From Prorocentrum cordatum (lineage: Eukaryota > Sar > Dinophyceae > Prorocentrales > Prorocentraceae), in the NCBI GenBank assembly GCA_963575745.1, contig CAUYUJ010015712.1:93433-157432 (forward strand): a stretch of 64,000 nucleotides of DNA, in the 5' to 3' direction. Below, piece after piece: positions 32,298 through 40,500 of this stretch; position 1 is the first letter of the stretch, and each line of letters begins with the position of its first letter. Made by a program: the position numbers and the translations under genes. The notes below the pieces were generated by a model. It was not told the origin of the DNA, searched no databases, and saw only the letters and a list, made by a program, of their open reading frames with translations.

Positions 32298-35240
32298 GTG
32301 AGGGGCCTTGTTTGTGCACTCAACGTGCAAGGCAAGTGGGCAGATGAGACCCTTATGCAAGCCAACCTAGATCTGCTCGAGCTTAAGTGCTGGGGCTTAA
32401 TTTGTATACTAGAGGCGGACTTCAGGGGTTGCCTACAAAACGATGGGCTTCTTCGCCCCGTTTTCAACGGCCACGCCTACTACCGTCATCATCCTGGCCC
32501 TGGGTGTAGGGCCATGGGCGTGCTTGTGCACAAATCTCTGAGAAAACGTGTGAAAGACATTGTCTGTGATTGGAGATCTATCCGTGTTGATCTTCGTCCC
32601 GACTGTCTCGATGGATGCCACCATCATGCCAGATCCTTTCTCTTCTCCCATCTTGCCCATGATTTTTTCCATGATTCTCTCAATTGCGCTATCCAACTCG
32701 GTCGATCCCGCCCTGTCGGATCCACCCTCTCCTGGTTGGGGGACATGAACGCAGATCAAGGAAACGGAGACCAGAAATTCCTTTCGTTCTGCGAAGCTTG
32801 CTCCTACCTTGACCTCCATTGGTGCCCTCTCAGGTTCCAGGAGGTCTCTATGCAATTCACAAGGAAGCCCGACGGTGATCAGGTGTTCTCTCAAGCCAGC
32901 AGCACGATCGATCACATTGCTCTCGCCAGGGGTGACCTTTCCTCTGACTGCTTCGCCTGTTGGGCTGGCGTACCTGGGGACCATGCCCTCGTCGGGTGTG
33001 ATGTCCTGGCCTTTCCCCAGCGGGCCCCCAAGAGAAGACCGCTCCTTTGGACCCCTACAAACATTTTGGAGGTCAGGAAGATTGCCCAGAGTCTTTTCCC
33101 CGAATCAGCAGAACTGTCTCGTCTGAATGATGATGAACAACCTGAATCTTGTGCGGTAAGGTACCACGATCCTGAGGACCTTACTCTCTCTTTCGATTTC
33201 TGGGAAAACTTGTTGGGACAGGTGTATGAAGCGACACAGGCCCCCCCTAGGAGTTTTAGGAGATTCGCCGAAGAGCCATTTTGGGTCAAGAGTCTCAGGA
33301 CGCGATTTAACTCCGAACTCAACGAAGCATCGAGGGTCGCTGTGGGTCAGACACTCTTGAAAGCCCTCAAGATAACGAAACTCCAGCGTGATTTGGCTCA
33401 GGTGGCGCTCAACGCATCCCAAGGAAGGCGTGTTTGGGCCTCACGCAAGTCGCTTCTTCCAATTCTGGGTTTCTGTGTGGATCAAGTCAAGATTTTTGAC
33501 GTGGATCGCTGCAACACATTAGTTGCGGAAGAATACAGAGAGAGGTGGGGATTATCTGACTTGGAACGCCAGGAGGACACTGCCTGGCTTCGGACTTTAG
33601 GTTTCTTCAATTACTACGAAGACCCCATCATCCCGTCCTTGCTGGAGGACGCGCTGGATGACATCAAGGCCCCTCGCAAGATCGACACAGAGTTTGCTTG
33701 CACGGCCATTATCAAAGTTTCAGGCTGGTCCCAGAGGCTCAAGGGGTGTATACAAGCCTGCCTAGGCAACCCAGAGTTCTGGAACAACGTCACGCTCGGG
33801 GGCCATCTTGGTAACAAGATCAAGGGTTTTGGAACACCCTCTCAAACTAGAGTTGTTATCCCTCAGCCCGCCATTGCCAAAATTGGGCACGCATATGTTG
33901 CGAGGGCCATGATTCCAGTCTTGGATTCATATACCGACTCCAAAGGTCTCAAAGGCCTGATTTTCGGGCTGAGCAAAGGTGGGCAATTGCAAGAACTTCA
34001 TACGAGTGTCTATCACATTTTAGAATATGGGAGAGATCACTTTAACAAAGGAATGGTTGGGATTACCGATATCAAAGCACACCACGATCAGATTCGTTAC
34101 GGAATGGTTTTACGCAGCTTGTTGGGACGAGGAGTACCTTTCTTCTTAGCAGTTGGCTGTATCAGGCTGCATAGGAACCCTCGAGTTTCCATTTCTCTCA
34201 TGGATTCGAACACTGGGGTTATCCAAAGAGACCGTGGTCTGATGCAAGGAGCTGGGACAGCTTGCATTCTTGCGCGCGTTTCGGTCGAAGATTGCTTCGC
34301 CGCCACTTTGGAAAAAATCTCACACTCTTCTCTGGGAATCGCAATTCGCTGCGAACAGTTGAGACTTGACTTCAGGATTGCACTCCTCAGTTGGTCAGAT
34401 AACATTTTTGTGGTGGCCTCCTCGGAACAGGACCTGGCTACGTTGACTGCCCTAGTTGAGTCAGAGCTATGGAACGAACATAGGCTCAGGCTCAAAGAAG
34501 ATCGGGAAATTCTCCCGGCTTACCCATACCACTTTCAGGGCTACAAGTGGTCCGACCCCTTCGGGAAAACGTGGTCTGTTGTACCCGAGGCCAAGGTTCT
34601 GGGCCCTGTTCTCACCGCTAATGGCTCCTGCCACGAAGATGTCAAGCGGGGCATCTCACAGATCAACAAAGCCTTTTGGGCTAACAGTAAATTCTTGATT
34701 AACGGTCATATCCCCATGTCCAAACGTCTCGCTAAGTTGAACTGCATGGCGGGTGGGATTATTCGATCTAGAGGTGCCGCCTGGGTTCCTTGTAAGACGA
34801 CGGCGGATTTAATTACCAAAGCACAGAACCAATGTATCAGAATCATGTTGAAACTGAAAAGGCTCCCTGGGGAATCTCCAGAACAATACAATTTACGCAG
34901 GAACCGCAAAATCAAGGGGTTCAAGGAAGTCTCGTGGGCCATTTTCCATTTAGACTCTGCTATCAGTTGGGTTTCACACATGCAAAGACATCCAGAAGAT
35001 TTTTCGTCGAGGCTTTTTCAATATTGTAAGCACTGGGTTTCCCAGAATCGCCACTTTGACCACTCTGGTGGCAGCCGTACACATTCACGCTCGCACAGGG
35101 GATTCGTTTTCAGGTATGATAAGGATGCCTGGGCCACCTTATTTTCGCCGCAGGGTTCTAGGGACAAAAAGTTCCGTCTGGGCCTTGCCAAAGAAATGTT
35201 CGATTGGATTCGACAACCGCTCCATCTTCGTCTTCAGTAG
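32298..35240 (+). CDS. Retroelement ORF2: APE-type endonuclease and reverse transcriptase
   Basis: The intact frame ends at TAG 35238-35240; counting from GTG 32298 it has 980 residues. The endonuclease (1-240) shows N9 (LNVQG), E39 (ILEADF), D149 and N151 (GDMNAD), D205 (TIDHIAL) and D228-H229 (GDHALVG), a complete APE-like set. The RT (about 525-760) shows D591 in motif A (TDIKAHHDQI), RGLMQGAGT as motif B and SWSDN (D701, N702) as motif C. A LINE thumb-like region follows (AKVLGPVLTANG ... SKRLAKLN). No RNase H or terminal zinc motif is seen. It would nick DNA and prime cDNA synthesis on it. The first in-frame ATG (32355) lies after the catalytic N9, so translation must start at a non-ATG codon, read through the ORF1 stop, or use a spliced message. 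Lower GC than its surroundings. Confidence 0.88.
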   Translation: MRGLVCALNVQGKWADETLMQANLDLLELKCWGLICILEADFRGCLQNDGLLRPVFNGHAYYRHHPGPGCRAMGVLVHKSLRKRVKDIVCDWRSIRVDLRPDCLDGCHHHARSFLFSHLAHDFFHDSLNCAIQLGRSRPVGSTLSWLGDMNADQGNGDQKFLSFCEACSYLDLHWCPLRFQEVSMQFTRKPDGDQVFSQASSTIDHIALARGDLSSDCFACWAGVPGDHALVGCDVLAFPQRAPKRRPLLWTPTNILEVRKIAQSLFPESAELSRLNDDEQPESCAVRYHDPEDLTLSFDFWENLLGQVYEATQAPPRSFRRFAEEPFWVKSLRTRFNSELNEASRVAVGQTLLKALKITKLQRDLAQVALNASQGRRVWASRKSLLPILGFCVDQVKIFDVDRCNTLVAEEYRERWGLSDLERQEDTAWLRTLGFFNYYEDPIIPSLLEDALDDIKAPRKIDTEFACTAIIKVSGWSQRLKGCIQACLGNPEFWNNVTLGGHLGNKIKGFGTPSQTRVVIPQPAIAKIGHAYVARAMIPVLDSYTDSKGLKGLIFGLSKGGQLQELHTSVYHILEYGRDHFNKGMVGITDIKAHHDQIRYGMVLRSLLGRGVPFFLAVGCIRLHRNPRVSISLMDSNTGVIQRDRGLMQGAGTACILARVSVEDCFAATLEKISHSSLGIAIRCEQLRLDFRIALLSWSDNIFVVASSEQDLATLTALVESELWNEHRLRLKEDREILPAYPYHFQGYKWSDPFGKTWSVVPEAKVLGPVLTANGSCHEDVKRGISQINKAFWANSKFLINGHIPMSKRLAKLNCMAGGIIRSRGAAWVPCKTTADLITKAQNQCIRIMLKLKRLPGESPEQYNLRRNRKIKGFKEVSWAIFHLDSAISWVSHMQRHPEDFSSRLFQYCKHWVSQNRHFDHSGGSRTHSRSHRGFVFRYDKDAWATLFSPQGSRDKKFRLGLAKEMFDWIRQPLHLRLQ

Positions 35241-35437
35241 CCATCGGCTCGGTCTGGGGTTGCCAGGCACACTTCGGTATCGCACTGTTCCCTCTGGGGC
35301 TCTTTTCTCTCACCACGAACACTCCATACTCTCAGGATTTGGATCGGTCTGGGAACCAGATCCAGCCTACCATTCCCCTTTTCTTTGGTTTCGACCGCCA
35401 CGCCTTAGATCGTTGGGCTCGCAATCGTCAAGTCAAG

Positions 35438-36508
35438 ATGGAAGCGAAGTCCATTCTCATCGCGAATGATAAGAAAGTCAAGTTGCAGAAAAAGCTCGAA
35501 CAGAAGAGGGAGGATCAAGCTAGGTCAGTTGGGTTCAAGAACCAGGAACTCAAAGCCAAGGCATCCTCAAGCGCTGGCCCTCACGATGCAAGGATCCTCC
35601 CCACTCCACCCCCTGCTCCCGTGCGCAGGGGAATTTCGGCCTCTCGGAGTCGTTCGCCGATTGCCAGGAAGATGCAGTACTCAATTGGGTTCAAGAAACA
35701 ACCGCAGGAAGGCGGGGCTGGGGCAAAGCCCGAATCAGACGATATTCTGCCTGAGACACAGGACTATCGTGGGAATACGCCTGTCAAGCCAGCGGGCGGT
35801 ACGACTTGGGAAGTTGGCTCGTCAGATTCCCCAGGTTCCGGGAGTTCTTCCTCGGGCTCTGAAGCAGAAGTCGACTCGCCCGACCGTAAGTCACAGCCTG
35901 CCCCAAAGAGCTGGGAACAAGATAAGAAGCCCTGGATCAGCAAGTTGGGCCCTCCCATTCTGAAGTCACAATTAGAGTACGATCATTCGGGATGCCCGAT
36001 TTTTGCCCCAAAGGGCGGCACGGACCACACCAGCCCAAGGCGCTATATCATGGTCTTCGTTCCCCAGCTCACAGGCCTGAACACTGTTAAGGCAAAGGTC
36101 GGAGAGCACGTCCAAATCTTTACTGTTCGCGAGCTCACCCCTTTCATCATAGATAATCAGGGCCCACTGATCGCGGAAAGCATCCCAATTTTGGGTGAGC
36201 ACGGTTACCTCACCACCAGGGATGTTACAAAGATCTTACATCACTTTGGGCTTAACACGTTTCGATCCAAGGACATTCACCTGTTCAACGCGAAGTTCTA
36301 CACCAAAGAATTATCCATTGGTCCTGAGATCTGCCCCAAAAAGGAGAGGCTTCACGACAAATCTCAGATATTCGCAGGCAGCTGTGTAGTGGCACTTCTC
36401 TACGTCAAGGATTCGTACGAAGATGTCGGCGACCTTATCACCGTGGAGACAGGAAACAGTGCAACTGTTAGGTGCCACTTACTCTGCAAGCCTCGATTCC
36501 TGATGTGA
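35438..36508 (+). CDS. Retroelement ORF3: Ser/Pro-rich then globular domain, unknown function
   Basis: The open frame runs from 35204 to TGA 36506-36508 and overlaps the end of ORF2 by 37 bases in another frame. The first ATG is 35438, giving 356 aa; a frameshift from ORF2 would add 78 more. The N-terminus is a charged helix (DKKVKLQKKLEQKREDQARS). Then come Ser/Pro/Arg-rich disordered sequence (RRGISASRSRSPIARK) and an acidic Ser patch, and finally about 190 residues of ordered-looking sequence (RYIMVFVPQLTGLN ... VTKILHHFGLN ... SCVVALLYVKD). No known domain is recognised. An RS-like stretch suggests RNA or splicing-factor contacts, which is inference. It is placed directly after the RT, without stops and with coding-like composition, so it is probably part of the same element. 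Confidence 0.6.
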   Translation: MEAKSILIANDKKVKLQKKLEQKREDQARSVGFKNQELKAKASSSAGPHDARILPTPPPAPVRRGISASRSRSPIARKMQYSIGFKKQPQEGGAGAKPESDDILPETQDYRGNTPVKPAGGTTWEVGSSDSPGSGSSSSGSEAEVDSPDRKSQPAPKSWEQDKKPWISKLGPPILKSQLEYDHSGCPIFAPKGGTDHTSPRRYIMVFVPQLTGLNTVKAKVGEHVQIFTVRELTPFIIDNQGPLIAESIPILGEHGYLTTRDVTKILHHFGLNTFRSKDIHLFNAKFYTKELSIGPEICPKKERLHDKSQIFAGSCVVALLYVKDSYEDVGDLITVETGNSATVRCHLLCKPRFLM

Positions 36509-37098
36509 TCGTAGCAGCTCTGAGGACACGAACTAATTTTCCTGTCGTGGGATTATCAGTGCCCTTTGGTTCAGTTGTGGTTCAATTGGGACGCCAGAGT
36601 TCTCGTTTACGGAAGATATCATGTTCTTCTCGTCCCAGTCTCCGTCAGGGCCAAAGTAGTGGAGCCTTTATTGTTTGTCCGCAGCCCAGATGGGATTGCC
36701 TCAAATGGGGTATGATTTATCTTTAGTTTAGCTCGCCATTTCAGTTAAATGGACAGTTGGGTTCGTATGTGTATTTCTTTGCTTTGTCCTTGGCTTTCGT
36801 TGCAATTTGGGATTACTTGACATCAGGAGTCTCTCAGGGCATTTGGTCCACGGTTCACCTGACCAGAGCTAGGGCTGCTTCTTTTCTTTTCTTCTCGACT
36901 CAACTGATGTGGTTCTTCAGATGGTGGTTGGTTTCCTTCTTCTCTCCCGTACAGTGAGTTTGGCCTGGGATTGTTAATTCCGCCTTGCGGGCCAGGACTT
37001 GGACTGTCGCCGGTACTCCGATAAAGGGCATCTGCTTTCTCCATCACCCCCTCTCTTGGTCTTTGTCATTCTATTGGTCCGTTCTGCATGATTGCTTT
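36509..37098. other. AT-richer spacer between ORF3 and ORF4
   Basis: Contains TTGGTTCAGTTGTGGTTCAATTGGG (about 36570-36594) and GTGGGATTATCAGTG, both similar to words in the leader region near 31050-31140. A short hydrophobic frame (36757-36957) could encode membrane segments but has no support. Confidence 0.4.
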
Positions 37099-37119
37099 CT
37101 GTAGTCATTTTGGTTCAAT
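37099..37119 (+). other. Spliced-leader-like sequence inside the retroelement
   Basis: CTGTAGTCATTTTGGTTCAA(T): 17 of 21 bases match DinoSL, and three of the four differences are C to T. It ends 50 bases before the ATG at 37170. Confidence 0.55.
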
Positions 37120-37169
37120 CTGCATTGCACGTCTTCCCCGACCTCTCTCCAAGTTCTGGGAACCTACTC

Positions 37170-38039
37170 ATGCTTGCTCCTCAAAGGGTTGTCAGGCCAT
37201 GGAATTCAAACTCGCTCCTATGCTGTATATTTCAGGCATGGGCATCAGTTTGCCCGCGGGCACTGGCAATCGAAAGCTCCGAGATTGTCCCTTCGAACTC
37301 AGGATCGTATTGCCCACGGAGGTGTGTCACGCTTCACATGTATGAGAAGGGACGCGAGTTCGAAATACCTCTGAGGCAGCTTTGGAATCTCTTTGAGGCC
37401 TTTTTCTCGAGTAAGGCCTGCAAAGACCTTATTGGAATCGTGGGAATTGCCGTACGCTCCATGTCTTTTGTACAGATCAAGACAATGTCGTACAAGGGTG
37501 CTGTTTTCTACGATAACCGTTGGTCAGACCCTGGGAATTTCATCTACACTATCTGGTGGAACATTTGGGGCCAAATGGCCAGGTATCTTCAAAGGAGACA
37601 ACCTACCAGTGCCTCGCACAAGTCGGTGGAGGAACTTCATTCAGTGGCGGGCCGTGTTACAGATGTACAGAGGATGGTCCGCGAGCGGTGGAATAGGGAG
37701 CCAGATACCTCCAGGTGGTTAGAGCTCGTCGGAGATCTGATGGAGCTAGGCTTGGGAGTGGGATATGTGGAGCCTGATCGGTTCTGGCACATCATCGAGG
37801 GAATCTCCCCCATTATCTGCGCCATTAGGTCTGTTCTGATGTTTGCTGACCAGCATGGGTCGTTCGCTCGCACGGGGAAAGACCGTCGCCTCTTTCGCGG
37901 CCCATGCGCTCCCCACACTAGGAAGTTTGTCGTGGCAATGTTCCACGGAATGCAAGTCCATAAATTCAACGTGACGAAATCTTCGGAGGTTTGGGTTTCA
38001 TACCTTGTTGCAGCCTCAGAGAACAGGCTCCAATATTAA
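37170..38039 (+). CDS. Retroelement ORF4: hypothetical protein, 289 aa
   Basis: ATG 37170 (MLAPQRVV) to TAA at 38037-38039; the frame extends to 37092 without another ATG. The sequence reads like a folded protein: MYEKGREFEIPLRQLWNLFE, FSSKACKDLIGIVGIAVRSM, a Trp-rich segment (NFIYTIWWNIWGQMARYLQ), a charged helix (VTDVQRMVRERWNREPD) and a mixed hydrophobic C-terminal half (FWHIIEGISPIICAIRSVL). No catalytic motif, signal peptide or clear transmembrane helix is recognised. It lies downstream of ORF3 on the same strand with similar base composition, and a leader-like sequence precedes it. It may be an accessory protein of the element, an independent gene caught next to it, or a retrocopy. Function unknown. 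Confidence 0.5.
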   Translation: MLAPQRVVRPWNSNSLLCCIFQAWASVCPRALAIESSEIVPSNSGSYCPRRCVTLHMYEKGREFEIPLRQLWNLFEAFFSSKACKDLIGIVGIAVRSMSFVQIKTMSYKGAVFYDNRWSDPGNFIYTIWWNIWGQMARYLQRRQPTSASHKSVEELHSVAGRVTDVQRMVRERWNREPDTSRWLELVGDLMELGLGVGYVEPDRFWHIIEGISPIICAIRSVLMFADQHGSFARTGKDRRLFRGPCAPHTRKFVVAMFHGMQVHKFNVTKSSEVWVSYLVAASENRLQY

Positions 38040-38298
38040 TGGAGCGGGGTTTTATCTCCCCAACGGAATTCACTTTGGTCTGTTTCAAGACCACTTCGTT
38101 CCCTCCTTTTGTCCCGCCTACGGGATTGGCTGACACCAGGCGATGTCACTTATGCGATTCTATCTGGGACCCGCTTGATCTCTGTGATCGTAGGGATACC
38201 GTGGCTTCGCAACAATCCCGTCCTCATCTGTCTGCTTCTGCTGGGCTCTCTCTCGCTCCTTGCTCTGCCGTTTGCAGTATCGGGCTCAAGATTTCGGT

Positions 38299-38670
38299 AT
38301 GCTACTTCCCAAAGCGTCTGACCCTCACGTTTACTTTCAGGGAAAGGTTTGCAGATCCAAACGGAAAGTCTGCTTCTTATGCAAACAGGACCTTGAGGTG
38401 CTCTCTCACTGCTCCACGTTGCTATTCCAAAGGGCGGTAAAGTTGCCAGCTCGTTTCCTTGTTCCATCGGACCTGGGTGGTCCAGTCCTTACATACGACT
38501 GGTGCAAAATTCCACTCTTCCAAGCGTGTCGGGACAGCGGTTTTAACAGACTTTACGTAAACACAAAGGGACCCGACGATAGAGCGCGGAGAATTCCTTG
38601 GAAAGATTGGCCGTTGGTCAGTAGCCGTTTTGCCTCAAACCCAGGCGGTAATCGGGCACGAAGCAGCTGA
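38299..38670 (+). CDS. Retroelement ORF5: small Cys-containing protein, 123 aa
   Basis: ATG 38299 (MLLPKASD) to TGA 38668-38670. GGGCTCAAG lies 9 bases upstream. Residues around KVCFLCKQDLEVLSHC form C-x2-C-x8-H-C, close to but not the same as the C-x2-C-H-C zinc motif found after the RT of many LINEs. The rest is basic and aromatic (DWCKIPLFQACRDSGFNRLY). The next ORF lies in the same frame after one TGA and 18 bases. Possibly the displaced zinc-binding tail of the element; function not established. Confidence 0.45.
   Translation: MLLPKASDPHVYFQGKVCRSKRKVCFLCKQDLEVLSHCSTLLFQRAVKLPARFLVPSDLGGPVLTYDWCKIPLFQACRDSGFNRLYVNTKGPDDRARRIPWKDWPLVSSRFASNPGGNRARSS
38619..38639 (+). other. Spliced-leader-like sequence overlapping ORF5
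   Basis: CAGTAGCCGTTTTGCCTCAA(A): 17 of 21 bases match DinoSL. It ends 49 bases before the ATG at 38689. Because it overlaps coding sequence (encoding SSRFASN) it could still be chance. Confidence 0.45.
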
Positions 38671-38688
38671 GACATCCACAAACTAGGG

Positions 38689-38934
38689 ATGACCAAGCGA
38701 TTCCTGCCAGCGAAGCTCGAATCCAGGAAGCGCCTCAAGTGGTTCCAAGGTTCGGGTGGAATGTGGAACTACTGCGAAGAGGAGAAGGTTTACACCAAAG
38801 TGTGGTACACAGAGTACTACGACACCTGGTTTGATCCCGAATCAGGCTGGCCGTATCCAGTGGTTTGGTTCCTTTCAGACTATTGGTGGGATGGGAACGT
38901 CTTCGTGGAAAAGTGGCGCTGGAAGTACCCGTGA
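38689..38934 (+). CDS. Retroelement ORF6: aromatic-rich small protein, 81 aa
   Basis: ATG 38689 to TGA 38932-38934, in frame with ORF5. The N-terminus is basic (MTKRFLPAKLESRKRLKWFQ) and the rest strikingly rich in Trp and Tyr (VYTKVWYTEYYDTWFDPESG, WFLSDYWWDG, WRWKYP), about a quarter aromatic. No family is recognised. Such composition is not produced by the surrounding repeats, so a selected coding sequence is plausible, but it is short and the call is tentative. Confidence 0.4.
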   Translation: MTKRFLPAKLESRKRLKWFQGSGGMWNYCEEEKVYTKVWYTEYYDTWFDPESGWPYPVVWFLSDYWWDGNVFVEKWRWKYP

Positions 38935-39640
38935 CCACCTTTCTTGAGGCTCACTCTACCTTACCTCTGGGCGTTCGCGGTGCCTGGGCCTGCGGCCCTT
39001 GGAGGTCCCCTATCCTTCTCGTCTCTCACCTTTGCATGTCCCTTTACACAATTTGTGGGTCAATACACTTCGCAATCACCCACTGCATCAAACGTTTCGC
39101 AGTCTTGAATTCAATTACACCGCACATTTTGGTTCAACTGGAGTGGGACTACACGGATGGGATCACTCGCTTCCTCTCAGTTCTTTCTTGGTATGCCTCC
39201 ATTTCTTCTGGTTCAATGCGTGGTTGAGACATTCAATTAATGGCTAGACTTCTTTCAGCTCTTTTCTTGATCAGGCTACTGCTTTTTCTCTGGGCTTCAA
39301 GGGACTCAACGTAAGTTCTCTTCATATCCATATCTGGTTCACTCAAGTGGACGGTTTTCATTCATTCAATATCCTTGGTTCAATTTAAGGCGGGTTCCTT
39401 TCGGACACGATATCTCTGAGCTTTTGGGACTCATTCATGCTCTCATTCAAACTGGACAGGCGGTTTTACATTCAAGATTTCGTCCAGTATCATGGGTTTC
39501 AATCTTGGGTCGGGATTCTCCCTTTCCTGCCCTTTCTCCCGCCTCGCCTGCCTCTCCCTTCTATGCCATACGCATTTGGCGTATTGGTGGCCTCTCAGTC
39601 TTTGTGTTTCAGGAGTACCGCCCCCTTATGGCGCGTCATC
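38935..39640. other. AT-richer spacer, likely 3' region of the retroelement
   Basis: Repeats the words CATTTTGGTTCAA (39128), CTGGTTCAAT (39209) and TTGGTTCAAT (39376). No ORF is called. No poly(A) or target duplication was found, so the 3' end of the element is unknown. Confidence 0.4.
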
Positions 39641-40069
39641 ATCATCATCATCATCTCCCTCCTCCTCTCCCTCCTCCTCCTCCCCCTCCTCCCCCCCTCC
39701 TCCCCCTCCGCTTGCATCGCAACGGGGTCCACTCCACTCCACTCGTCCTCCTCTCCTCCTCCTCCTCCTCCTCCTCCTCCTCCCCCTCCTCCTCCTCCTC
39801 CTCCCCCCTCCTCCTCCCCCCCATCCTCCCCCTCCTCCTCCTCCTTCTCCTCCTCCTCCTCGTCCGCCTCTCCTCCCTCCTCCTCCTCCTCCCTCCTCCC
39901 TCCCTCCCCCCCCTCCCCTCCTCCTCCCTCCCCCTCTCTCCTCCTCTCCTCCTCCTCTTTCCTCCTCCTCCTCCCCTCCTCCTCATCTCCTCCTCCGCGC
40001 CCTCCTCCTCCTCCCCCCCCTCCTCCTCCCTCCTCCCTCCTCCTCCTCCTCCTCCTCCTCCTCCTCCTC

Positions 40070-40102
<33 letters not shown>

Positions 40103-40108
40103 TCCCTC
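39640..40108. repeat. Polypyrimidine (CTC/CCT) tract, about 470 bp
   Basis: Almost pure C/T on the plus strand apart from a short insert at 39710-39745; starts with an ATC run. Confidence 0.95.
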
Positions 40109-40135
40109 GCCCAGGCATCGCCCCGATGCTGACCC

Positions 40136-40186
40136 GATGGCCCACCCCGCCCAGGAACGGGCGGATTTGCCATCGGGGGCCTATCG
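40136..40186. repeat. Dispersed 50-bp repeat, copy 1
   Basis: GATGGCCCACCCCGCCCAGG and the following GCGGATT...TCGGGG(G/A)CCTATCG match 50160-50209 closely. Confidence 0.7.
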
Positions 40187-40424
40187 TTTAATCGGGCATG
40201 TCCGCTTACAGGGCGGGAGTTTTCATACATAATAAAGAAGTAGTTTGTGGGCGATCTTCTACAGGGGGAATGTTCAAAACTAGTCAAAAACGATTGTCCG
40301 ATTATTTCTCTGTCGTTTGCTCCCAACTGCCCTGTGGTGTTGGGTCCTCGTTTTGACGAGAGAGCGTCCCGCGTGTCCTTTTCCTTCTCCCCCCTCCTCC
40401 CCCCCCCTCTCCCTCCTTCCCCCC
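40187..40424. other. Upstream region of the leader-bearing gene
   Basis: AT-richer sequence with AATAAAG at 40231, then a C/T tract from about 40376 that runs directly into the leader copy. The tract plus the TAG of the leader would make a trans-splice acceptor. Confidence 0.5.
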
Positions 40425-40461
40425 TCCGTAGCCATTTTGGCTCAAGCCAGGCTGGCTCAAG
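40425..40461 (+). other. Exact genomic spliced leader (DinoSL) plus a second decayed copy
   Basis: All 22 bases at 40425-40446 agree with the known dinoflagellate leader (T at the variable first position). Directly after it, CCAGGCTGGCTCAAG (40447-40461) matches the last 15 leader bases at 12 positions. Two leaders in tandem in genomic DNA are the mark of an mRNA that was trans-spliced, reverse-transcribed and reinserted more than once. Confidence 0.96.
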
Positions 40462-40500
40462 CGACCGCACGGCTTTGCTCGCTGGCGCCCGCCGCTCGCG

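Noticed and set aside
36757-36957. Short hydrophobic frame as a membrane protein of the retroelement
   Set aside because: 66 codons in AT-richer spacer without supporting motif or spacing.
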